Source of the DNA: an uncultured Methanobacterium sp.
GTDB taxonomy: Archaea > Methanobacteriota > Methanobacteria > Methanobacteriales > Methanobacteriaceae
Direction of reading: 5' to 3'
DNA length: 64,000 nucleotides
Assembly: GCF_963665055.1 (NCBI RefSeq)
Contig: NZ_OY762015.1
Location: forward strand, 744,001-808,000
A model generated the notes under the pieces. That model searched no databases. It saw only the letters and a list, made by a program, of their open reading frames with translations, and was not told where the DNA came from. Below, piece after piece: positions 57,456-64,000 of the stretch (position 1 is the stretch's first letter; each line of letters opens with the position of its first letter). The translations under genes were made by a program, and so were the position numbers.

Positions 57456-58295
57456 TCATCCGTAATTTTCAAGATACCATTGGATGAGCTCTCCGGCAAT
57501 GCTTATCCTGGAGGGTACTCTGGGAAGTTCATCTGGACTGAACCACCGGGCATCGATTATTTCCTTACCATCTGATTCTATTTCCCCACTTTCATAATCT
57601 GCAGTGAAAGCTATCATCAGGGAATTAGGATAGGGCCAGGGTTGACTTCCAAAATATTTTATGTTATTCACTTTTAAACCCACTTCTTCCATGGTCTCCC
57701 TTTGCACTGCTTCAGTTAAGGTTTCACCTGGCTCCACAAAACCTGCAATGAGTCCGTACATATCCCCCGGGGTACGGGTGTGCAATGCCATGAGCAGTTT
57801 GCCATCCTTGATAATGGCGGTGATCACTGCCGGTGAAAGACGGGTGAAACTTATAAAACCACACACCGGGCAAATTTTAGCCATCTCATCATCTTTGGTC
57901 ACTGTAGGGGTACCACATTGGCCGCAATATTGATGGGTTCGGTCCCAGTTAACAATTTGGGATGCTCTACCTGCTAAAAGGTAGATATCTTCATCGACCC
58001 GGTCATACAGTGAACGTAAATCCTCAAAAACCATTCCCTCAGGGGCAATATTTCCATTTTCAAGTTCCCCTGAATAACAGGGATGACCATTGAAGGTACC
58101 AAGGTAATGAATGCTTTCTGGTGAAATCTTAACTTTACCTAAATTCTCTGAAAAAGGAATCACAACCTGGTTATTGCTGTTAAGTTCCACCAGGATTTCA
58201 TGGGAATTAAAAAGAAACCAGTAGGCTTTTTCAGTATTTTTCTTATTGGGTGTGGATTCAGGTATATACCGTTTGTAAATACTTTCCCGCTGCAT
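57456..58295 (-). CDS. nudC: NADH pyrophosphatase / NAD-decapping Nudix hydrolase
   Basis: This 279-residue protein has the full NudC plan: an N-terminal domain, a zinc ribbon with Cys124, Cys127, Cys142 and Cys145 (CGQCG, CPVCG), and a Nudix box at about 185-207 (GFVEPGETLTEAVQRETMEEVG). The NudC signature SQPWPYPNS follows at 217-225. The enzyme cuts NADH to NMNH and AMP and can remove NAD caps from RNA 5' ends. It is cytoplasmic and Mg2+/Mn2+-dependent. The start is an ATG with no obvious strong ribosome site. It is preceded by a long empty spacer. Confidence 0.95.
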   Translation of the reverse strand: MQRESIYKRYIPESTPNKKNTEKAYWFLFNSHEILVELNSNNQVVIPFSENLGKVKISPESIHYLGTFNGHPCYSGELENGNIAPEGMVFEDLRSLYDRVDEDIYLLAGRASQIVNWDRTHQYCGQCGTPTVTKDDEMAKICPVCGFISFTRLSPAVITAIIKDGKLLMALHTRTPGDMYGLIAGFVEPGETLTEAVQRETMEEVGLKVNNIKYFGSQPWPYPNSLMIAFTADYESGEIESDGKEIIDARWFSPDELPRVPSRISIAGELIQWYLENYG

Positions 58296-58990
58296 ACATA
58301 ATAATATTCCATGGGAATAAATAATTTTTACTATTTTAATTTTTAATATTTTTTTTTAAATTATACTATTTTTTTAAATTAATTAAGTACAGAAATTTTT
58401 CCATGTTCGTTGATTTTATATCATTTTCTATTTTAATTGCCTATTTTTAATCAATAATTTTAATTAACCTCATTAAATTTTTTTGTTATATTAATATAAC
58501 AAAAATAGAGATATGTAAAAAATAATAATCATATTACAATTTATATTCATGTAAATCCTTTTTAAATCCACAATATTTTATAAATTCTTAATTAAGAGAT
58601 TTAAACGCTTTAAATTAAAATTATAAGCTCAATATGAATTTATTTTACTTCAAAAAGGTGGAAATGCTAATGTGGTTCCAGTGCTTTGATTAGTTATGGT
58701 CAAAATAAGAATGTACTGTTGAGTATTCTTAATATACGCTAATATGGATTAATATTTTGTGAATTTAGTCATATTTCAAGAATATTTTTCTAAATTAAGC
58801 ATAAATTGTTCTCTTTCAATTAATGCCAATAATAAAACTTCTAAATGGTCTTATTTTAAAAAAATAAGCTTAAATATCGCTTTAATAATAAAAATAAACC
58901 GAAATCTTTAAATAAGATGATCAATGAAAGGTGTTGTGTTAACCAGTCTCAAATCACTTCTTTTAAGGTTTGGGACAAGGAGGCGATATA
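58296..58990. other. Long AT-rich intergenic region with a perfect palindrome
   Basis: This 695-base region lies between divergent genes. I see no gene except a negligible eight-codon frame at 58664 that follows AAAGGTGGAA. It contains a 26-base perfect palindrome at 58480-58505 (listed separately). The promoter of the secreted gene at 58991 should lie in its last 100 bases. Confidence 0.45.
58480..58505. repeat. 26-base perfect palindrome in intergenic DNA
   Basis: The core GTTATATTAATATAAC is extended on both sides by five T and five A. It is perfectly symmetric but almost entirely A/T. It lies about 185 bases upstream of the nudC start and 490 bases upstream of the secreted protein at 58991. 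It may be an operator or cruciform-forming site; no adjacent regulator gene is present. Confidence 0.5.
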
Positions 58991-59833
58991 ATTAGGCGAA
59001 AATTCACACAGGCAATAATGATTGTTATGTGTGCACTTTTTGTAGCCATCCCTGCTGTGGGAGCTGCAGAAAGTACAGATAGTGGAAGTACCATCATGAC
59101 TAATGCCAGCACAGATCAAAATTTGACATTAGGAATGACTGGAGATAACGTTACTCAAGTACAGAAATGGCTTAAGAACCAGGGATTCTACACTGGTGCC
59201 ATTGATGGTGAGTTTGGTAACTACACTGAACAAGCTGTTAAAGATTTCCAGGGATATGTTGGGATAAAACAAGACGGTATTGTTGGAAATATTTCCCTTC
59301 ACTACATGAAAGCTTTATCCACTGGAAAACTCAAAATTGGAGATAAAAGTGATTATTCCCATTCAACAAACAGTGAAACTAACTACAACTCAAATAAAAC
59401 TGTGTATAATGGAAACAAATCACATTCAAGTAGTTCAAATAGCTTGAGTAGATCTAGTTCAGGTAGTTCCAGTAGCTCAAGTAGCTCAGTTAGTTCCAGT
59501 TCAGGTAGTTCCAGTAGCTCAAGTAGCTCAGTTAGTTCCAGTAGTTCTTACTCCACTGGTTACACATCAGGTACCGATGGATGGAGCAGTGGAAAAGGAA
59601 CCGGTGATTGTTGGGAAAACAGTAACATCCTGTACAATCAATTAATATCTGAAGGTTACACTGCAAGAATAATCCAGTACTCAAACAGTTATTCTGCTAA
59701 CCACCGTTCTGTTGAGATATGGGATGGTAGTAGCTGGGTTGATTATGACTATAAAGGTAATGGTTATTCAAACCGTTATTATGCCACCAGTCATGATGAT
59801 TCTTCGGTAACCGTTATAGCAAGTAATGCTTAA
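58991..59833 (+). CDS. Secreted peptidoglycan-binding/transglutaminase-like protein, probable ATT start
   Basis: The 280-residue product has a signal peptide (RRKFTQAIMIVMCALFVAIPAVGA), a PG_binding_1 domain at about 45-105 (LGMTGDNVTQVQKWLKNQG, TEQAVKDFQ) and a Ser-rich flexible linker of about 55 residues. A C-terminal transglutaminase-like Cys protease domain follows with GTGDCWENSNILYNQL, then ANHRSVEIWDG and YDYKGNG as likely His and Asp. It could cut or bind pseudomurein outside the cell. The ATT start is preferred: it lies seven bases after GGAGG. The only standard in-frame start upstream, a TTG at 58970, lies before that site and would add a non-signal segment. Confidence 0.82.
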   Translation: MRRKFTQAIMIVMCALFVAIPAVGAAESTDSGSTIMTNASTDQNLTLGMTGDNVTQVQKWLKNQGFYTGAIDGEFGNYTEQAVKDFQGYVGIKQDGIVGNISLHYMKALSTGKLKIGDKSDYSHSTNSETNYNSNKTVYNGNKSHSSSSNSLSRSSSGSSSSSSSSVSSSSGSSSSSSSSVSSSSSYSTGYTSGTDGWSSGKGTGDCWENSNILYNQLISEGYTARIIQYSNSYSANHRSVEIWDGSSWVDYDYKGNGYSNRYYATSHDDSSVTVIASNA

Positions 59834-59918
59834 TAGTAAGCAATACTTTAAAAATCTCTCATCAGCAGTATAATGCCCTAACTGCTGATTCAATAATTTT
59901 TTATAAAAAGTGTTGACT

Positions 59919-60010
59919 GAAACTAAGTTAGAAACTAAGTTAGAAACTAAGTTAGAAACTAAGTTAGAAACTAAGTTAGAAACTAAGTTAGAAACTAAGT
60001 TAGAAACTAA
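59919..60010. repeat. 12-base tandem repeat, seven perfect copies plus a partial
   Basis: GAAACTAAGTTA is repeated seven times without error from 59919 to 60002, followed by GAAACTAA. It lies between convergent genes (the secreted protein stop at 59833 and the CofH stop at 60074), so it is outside coding sequence. Perfect short repeats suggest recent slippage expansion. Confidence 0.9.
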
Positions 60011-60073
60011 TCAGATCAAAAAATAGTATAAAAAATGTGTTTTTTCAAAAAAATAATGTATTGTAAGTGGTTT

Positions 60074-61123
60074 TTAGTTCACTCTTTCATACAATGTATT
60101 CCGTTCCACAGGGATACGTCCTATGCCTTCAATGGTGGCATGCATTTGTTCTCTGGATAAATATTCCCCATGAGATGAACCAGCAGCAATGGAGATGAGA
60201 TCCTCCATCATGGTACCGCCCAGGTCATTGGCTCCACAGCAGAGTGCTAACTGTGCCATTCTGGTACCAATTTTAATCCATGATGCCTGGATATTGGGAA
60301 CATCCCTTCCCAGAATTATCCGGGCAATAGCATGTAATTTCAAATCATCCAGACCACTGGCGCCATTGGACTGCTGGCCCATGATATTATTTTTTCCCAG
60401 GAAGGTCATGGGTACCAGTTCAGTGAAGCCACTGGTTTCACGCTGAATATCCCTTAGTATCATTAAGTGTTCTATACGGTCTTCCCAGGTTTCTATACTA
60501 CCATACATAATGGTTGATGTGCTGGGAATACCTAAATTGTGAGCTTCAGTAATGATATCGGTCCATTCCTGTGTTGAAACCTTATTAGGGCAGAGTTTGG
60601 CCCGTACACTATCCACCAGTATCTCAGCTGAAGCACCAGTTAAACTATCCAGTCCTGCACTATTAAATGAAGTCAGTGCCTCTTGTGTGCTCACTTCAGA
60701 TGCCTTGGCAGCATGGAAAACTTCCACTGGAGACATACTGTGAAGCATGATTTCATAATTTTCTTTAATTGCTTCAAAAAGATCGCAGTAATATTCAACA
60801 GTCATGTGAGGCATTACCCCGCCGAAAAGACAGATTTCACTGGCATTTACATCAACGGCTTCTTTTATGCTGGTTAAAACTTCTTCAGTGGTTAGTTCAT
60901 ACCCTATATTATTTCTGAAGGAACAGAATGTACAGCCAATGATACAGTGGTCAGTGATGTCAATGTTACGGTTGGCCACAAAGGTAACTTCATCACCCAC
61001 TATTTCCTGTCTTAACTGGTCTGCAGTGTCGAATAACTCAAAATGATTGGAGTTTACCAGTTTCAGTGCATCATCCCTGGTGATCTCTCCAGCTAAAGAA
61101 CGTTCGTAAATGTCTTCAATCAT
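60074..61123 (-). CDS. cofH: FO synthase subunit 2 (7,8-didemethyl-8-hydroxy-5-deazariboflavin synthase)
   Basis: This 349-residue radical SAM enzyme joins a tyrosine-derived radical to 5-amino-6-ribitylaminouracil in making FO, the chromophore of coenzyme F420. The cluster motif is Cys60-x3-Cys64-x2-Cys67 (DHCIIGCTFCSF). CofH features follow: EICLFGGVMPHMTVEYYCDLFEAI, and LTGASAEILVDSVRAKLCPNKVS in the middle. F420 is the central electron carrier of methanogenesis. The ATG at 61123 is preferred because CAGGAG lies seven bases before it; a TTG seven codons upstream overlaps that site. CofG is not in the window. Confidence 0.95.
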   Translation of the reverse strand: MIEDIYERSLAGEITRDDALKLVNSNHFELFDTADQLRQEIVGDEVTFVANRNIDITDHCIIGCTFCSFRNNIGYELTTEEVLTSIKEAVDVNASEICLFGGVMPHMTVEYYCDLFEAIKENYEIMLHSMSPVEVFHAAKASEVSTQEALTSFNSAGLDSLTGASAEILVDSVRAKLCPNKVSTQEWTDIITEAHNLGIPSTSTIMYGSIETWEDRIEHLMILRDIQRETSGFTELVPMTFLGKNNIMGQQSNGASGLDDLKLHAIARIILGRDVPNIQASWIKIGTRMAQLALCCGANDLGGTMMEDLISIAAGSSHGEYLSREQMHATIEGIGRIPVERNTLYERVN

Positions 61124-61339
61124 ATTTTTAGGCTCCTGACTCAAAATTACTTTATAGATATTTTTGAATTTTTAATGGTTATGCCATACCTTTTCCATCA
61201 TACAATATATAATTAGTAGTTTTTAATCTCTAAAAAACCGTGCTGCATATCCTAAATAACCAGTATCATTACATAAATAAATTAGGTGTTAATAAAAAAT
61301 AAAAAAAATCATTTAGTGTAAAATAAATGTTTAAATCAA

Positions 61340-61582
61340 TTATCCTTCGATTTTATCAATGGATAGATAACCATAACTATCTACCAATTCTTTAAATTCA
61401 TCAGTTACAGTGACTGATTCCAAGGCTTTTTCTATGTCTTTAAGTATGTCAACATCTCTGAGCTTATCTTCAATATCCGAGTAATCTTTTTTAAGGACAA
61501 TAGTCACTGCGATTTTGTCATCCTCAAATTTACAAACCTTATGGCCATTGATATCTGTGGCCATGTGTATTTTTCCATCCAT
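61340..61582 (-). CDS. Small protein of unknown function
   Basis: This 80-residue protein starts MDGKIHMATDINGHKVCKFEDDKI with strands, then a long acidic helical part (DIEDKLRDVDILKDIEKALESVTV). I recognise no family. The ATG at 61582 is chosen because AGGTGGAAAA immediately precedes it; the ten-residue upstream extension overlaps this site. It lies upstream of cofH on the same strand with a 216-base gap, so co-transcription is uncertain. Confidence 0.65.
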   Translation of the reverse strand: MDGKIHMATDINGHKVCKFEDDKIAVTIVLKKDYSDIEDKLRDVDILKDIEKALESVTVTDEFKELVDSYGYLSIDKIEG

Positions 61583-61806
61583 TTTTCCACCTGTTCCTCT
61601 TTTATGAACCATTTTACACTTGAAGTGTATGTCTGTTTATCTCATAGTACTACAATTAAATATTCTTTTTTAGGCCCTGTAAAGTTTTCGAATTTTTAAA
61701 ATAATTTGAATTATTCCGGAGTAAAATTTAAATATGAATTGTATGAAATACATGTTAAATATGAATTGTATGAAAAATCTTTAGGAGTAACACGAGGTGA
61801 GTTATT

Positions 61807-62025
61807 ATGGGAAGTTATCTGGACAATCATCTGTTTGGAAAAGTTAAAGTTGGAGAACGTGGTCAAATTGTTATTCCCAAAGAAGCCAGGGATAAATTTA
61901 ACATAAAACCAGGAGATAACCTGGTGGTCTTTGGTAAAGAAAAAAATGAAAAACTGGTGCTTTTAAAAGAGGAGTTAATGAGGGAATACGCCCTTAAAAT
62001 ACTGGATGACCTTGAAATTGAATAA
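61807..62025 (+). CDS. AbrB/SpoVT-type transcription regulator
   Basis: This 72-residue protein contains one swapped-hairpin AbrB domain (VKVGERGQIVIPKEARDKFNIKPGDNLVVFGK, about residues 13-45). It binds DNA as a dimer, and a short C-terminal helix follows. The ATG follows AGGTGAGTT. It lies 33 bases upstream of the MBL-fold gene and then the TauE transporter on the same strand. The three genes probably form one operon, with this protein as local regulator. AbrB domains also occur in antitoxins, but no toxin gene is adjacent. Confidence 0.9.
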   Translation: MGSYLDNHLFGKVKVGERGQIVIPKEARDKFNIKPGDNLVVFGKEKNEKLVLLKEELMREYALKILDDLEIE

Positions 62026-62058
62026 ATTTAATCATAAAAATTTTTAGGATGTGTAACT

Positions 62059-62796
62059 ATGAATATTGCACCAGGAATAGAAATCTTAGAGTTATCAATG
62101 AAAATTACCGGGCCAGAAACCGTTGTTTACCCAACATTAGTATGGGATGAGGATACAGTGATACTGGTTGATGCCGGTGGACCTGGAAGCCTCAAAAATA
62201 TAAAAAATTCCATGGAAAAAGTCGGTGTTCCCTTCGAAAAACTGGATAAAATCATAATCACCCACCAGGACATTGACCACATTGGTGGTGTAAAGGAAAT
62301 CATCAATGAATTGCCAGGTGTGGAAGTTCTCTCCCATGAACTGGACAAACCATATATACAGGGTGAAAAGAAACTGGTGAGATTGAATTCCAGGTTCATG
62401 GAGCGTATAAACTATTTAAACCCTGATGAGAAGGAAAAAGTGCTGGAAATATTCTCCAACACACAGGCCAAAGTTAACCGAACCCTGAGTGATGGGGAAA
62501 AACTGGATTGCTGTGGCGGAATCACTGTAATACACACACCAGGCCATACACCGGGACACATATGCCTCTACTGTGAAGCAAGTAAAACCCTCATTGTGGG
62601 TGATGCAATGAACATTGCTGATGACAAGCTAACTGGACCTAATCCTCAGATTTTAAATGATAAAGATTTAGAACAAGCTGTTAAATCCCTTAAAAAATTT
62701 GAAGATCTTGATGTGGAATACGTGATAACCTACCATGGAGGCCTTTACACTGGTGATTTCCATTCCCGAATAGAAGAGATAACTGGAGAGGTTTAA
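62059..62796 (+). CDS. Metallo-beta-lactamase-fold hydrolase
   Basis: This 245-residue protein has the MBL metal motif THQDIDHIGG (H69, D71, D73, H74), HTPGHTPGH near 162-170, GDAMN near 187 and YHGG near 230. It probably hydrolyses a small thioester, lactone or glutathione-like substrate; the family is broad. The stop is five bases before the TauE-type transporter start, so translation is probably coupled. A paralogue begins at 63700, suggesting a locally duplicated function. Confidence 0.9.
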   Translation: MNIAPGIEILELSMKITGPETVVYPTLVWDEDTVILVDAGGPGSLKNIKNSMEKVGVPFEKLDKIIITHQDIDHIGGVKEIINELPGVEVLSHELDKPYIQGEKKLVRLNSRFMERINYLNPDEKEKVLEIFSNTQAKVNRTLSDGEKLDCCGGITVIHTPGHTPGHICLYCEASKTLIVGDAMNIADDKLTGPNPQILNDKDLEQAVKSLKKFEDLDVEYVITYHGGLYTGDFHSRIEEITGEV

Positions 62797-62800
62797 GGGA

Positions 62801-63604
62801 ATGATTGATTTAAGTCAAATTTTCATTCCCATCTTCGGATTTTTAATTGGACTTCTGGTCTCAACCCTGGGTGGTGGAGGAGGTGGACTGTACGTACCGG
62901 TTTTAACATTGGTATTTGGAATACCTACCCAGGTGGCAGTGGCCACTTCACTGGCATCGGTACTACCCACCACTACAGTAGGTGCCTTCAGCCACTACCG
63001 TGAAGGTAATGTCAACCTGCGAATTGGGATTATACTGGGGGCAGGTGGAGTTGCAGGCACACTCATTGGAGCATACCTGGCCAACATGATACCCTCGGAC
63101 ATGTTAAGAAGATTTTTAGGGGTGTTCATGCTTTTGATGATGATTCCTATGTTAAGAAGTTTCATTAAAAGGCATAAAAATCAGGATGAGGAAGTGAAAA
63201 AAGAGAACAGTTCCAAAAATGAGCCAATAGTTTTAACCAGACCCCGACAGTTTCTTGCTTCATTATTCGGAGTTGCATCTGGATTACTGGCCGGAATTTT
63301 CGGTATCAGTGGAACACCACCAGTCAGCGCGGGACTATACAGTTTAGGATTGCCCGCCATGACAGTGGTAGGTACCACGGTCTTTGTACTCATCTTCAAC
63401 TCCCTCACTGGAATCGGAGGTTACTTCCTCCTGGGAAGATTGGATATTACCCTGATCATTCTCCTGGCCGGAGGAGCAGCAGTAGGTGCATTTATCGGAC
63501 CAAAATTACTCAAAAAAATCAACCCCCAGACCTTTGAAAAGATTTATGTACCGGTGATCCTGACCATCAGCCTGGTACTGGGACTGGCTATGATACTGGC
63601 ATAG
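62801..63604 (+). CDS. TauE/SafE-family anion permease
   Basis: This 267-residue membrane protein has about eight helices in two homologous halves. The glycine-rich start STLGGGGGGLYVPVLTLVFGIPTQVAVATSLASV and the second-half ATGLLAG-like and GTTVFVLIFNSLTG sections are typical of the TauE/SafE family. Proteins of this kind move sulfite, sulfoacetate or other organosulfur anions. The substrate is not predictable, but close coupling with the MBL-fold gene suggests export or uptake of that enzyme's small-molecule substrate. Confidence 0.9.
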   Translation: MIDLSQIFIPIFGFLIGLLVSTLGGGGGGLYVPVLTLVFGIPTQVAVATSLASVLPTTTVGAFSHYREGNVNLRIGIILGAGGVAGTLIGAYLANMIPSDMLRRFLGVFMLLMMIPMLRSFIKRHKNQDEEVKKENSSKNEPIVLTRPRQFLASLFGVASGLLAGIFGISGTPPVSAGLYSLGLPAMTVVGTTVFVLIFNSLTGIGGYFLLGRLDITLIILLAGGAAVGAFIGPKLLKKINPQTFEKIYVPVILTISLVLGLAMILA

Positions 63605-63699
63605 CTTTAATAAACCAAGAATATTACTACTAAACTGGAACTGGAATTGAGCTTGTGATATAAACACGAGGATATAACTTAATAACCGGAGGAATTGTT

Positions 63700-64000
63700 A
63701 TGAAAGTAACTGATGGCGTATATGCTTTAGATTCAACTAAAGGAAATTATGCATATTTAATACAGGGTGAAGAAACTATTTTAATAGATACTGGACGTCC
63801 TGGTCAGGGTAAAGGTATTTTAAAAGATTTAAAAGATCTGGATATAAAACCGGAGCGTATAAAATATATTCTCCTGACTCATCACGATGTGGATCATATA
63901 GGTGGCCTGGCTTTTCTCCAGAAAATTACCGGGGCAGAAGTACATGCATCAGCTGAGGATATACCATACATTTATGGTGAAAAAAAGAGGCCAGGAATAA
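63700..64000 (+). CDS. Metallo-beta-lactamase-fold hydrolase (start only, runs off the window)
   Basis: The first 100 residues are visible. They have the MBL motif LLTHHDVDHIGG and IDTGRPG and resemble the start of the MBL-fold protein at 62059, with which they share layout and the TGAEVHA region. The ATG at 63700 follows GGAGG by seven bases. It is 95 bases after the TauE transporter stop on the same strand, so it may belong to the same transcript. Confidence 0.88.
   Translation, partial: MKVTDGVYALDSTKGNYAYLIQGEETILIDTGRPGQGKGILKDLKDLDIKPERIKYILLTHHDVDHIGGLAFLQKITGAEVHASAEDIPYIYGEKKRPGI

Noticed and set aside
61706..61906. 66-codon frame overlapping the AbrB gene
   Set aside because: It has no ribosome site, and the overlapping frame encodes a clear AbrB domain with AGGTGA upstream.

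Overview
The window is chromosomal DNA from a methanogenic archaeon, most likely a Methanobacterium-like member of the Methanobacteriales. The evidence is a group II chaperonin (thermosome), the F420-biosynthesis radical SAM enzyme CofH, an archaeal NucS endonuclease, an MTH538-type TIR-like protein, DtxR-type metal regulators, adhesin-like beta-helix surface proteins, AT-rich DNA with archaeal TATA boxes, and strong Shine-Dalgarno sites (GGAGGTGAT-like). No rRNA, tRNA, CRISPR array or insertion sequence was recognised.

Layout. 0-7 kb: 5' part of a heavy-metal P1B ATPase (minus strand), a frameshifted lipoprotein pseudogene, the thermosome subunit, and an iron operon (DtxR-FeoA fusion regulator plus FeoB) behind a palindromic operator. 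7-23 kb: a secreted protein of unknown function, acetyl-CoA synthetase with an acetate-transporter-family protein, a tautomerase-like protein, a small secreted transglutaminase-like protein, a GMC-type oxidoreductase carrying a ferredoxin-like cysteine motif, a second DtxR regulator, a HEAT-repeat protein, a HIT protein, a ZIP transporter, an MFS exporter, an M48 membrane protease and NucS. 23.7-32.9 kb: a signalling neighbourhood with a membrane Ser/Thr kinase, two membrane FHA proteins, a short Gly-periodic protein, an M6-type metalloprotease, a membrane coiled-coil protein, a PPP-type phosphatase, and a MoxR ATPase/VWA pair. 33-39 kb: a zinc-ribbon membrane protein with an M14-like domain, a TRAM protein, a PD-(D/E)XK-like protein, a four-PAS histidine kinase, DUF488, a DUF2769-like Cys-rich protein and an isochorismatase-like hydrolase. 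39-48.3 kb: three adhesin-like proteins, two of them in a tandemly duplicated TetR-operator-adhesin unit, plus an iron-sulfur flavoprotein. 48-64 kb: TIR-like protein, nitrilase-family amidase, HEAT protein, histidine kinase and response regulator, cation/proton antiporter, NudC, a secreted peptidoglycan-binding/transglutaminase-like protein, CofH, an AbrB regulator, two metallo-beta-lactamase-fold proteins and a TauE/SafE transporter.

Two things stand out. First, six genes (29681, 32883, 38378, 44770, 47457 and 58991) have no in-frame ATG, GTG or TTG at their proper 5' end. Each has AUU or AUA 7-8 nt after a strong Shine-Dalgarno core, and using it restores a Walker A motif, signal peptides, a membrane anchor or a complete Cys-rich domain. 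Gene finders limited to ATG/GTG/TTG truncate or miss these genes. Second, the kinase/FHA/phosphatase/MoxR/VWA neighbourhood looks like an uncharacterised envelope-associated phosphosignalling system.

The intergenic DNA also holds several unrelated short tandem arrays (35, 33, 17 and 12 bp units) and long perfect palindromes. Everything here is from reading the sequence; no database search was run.
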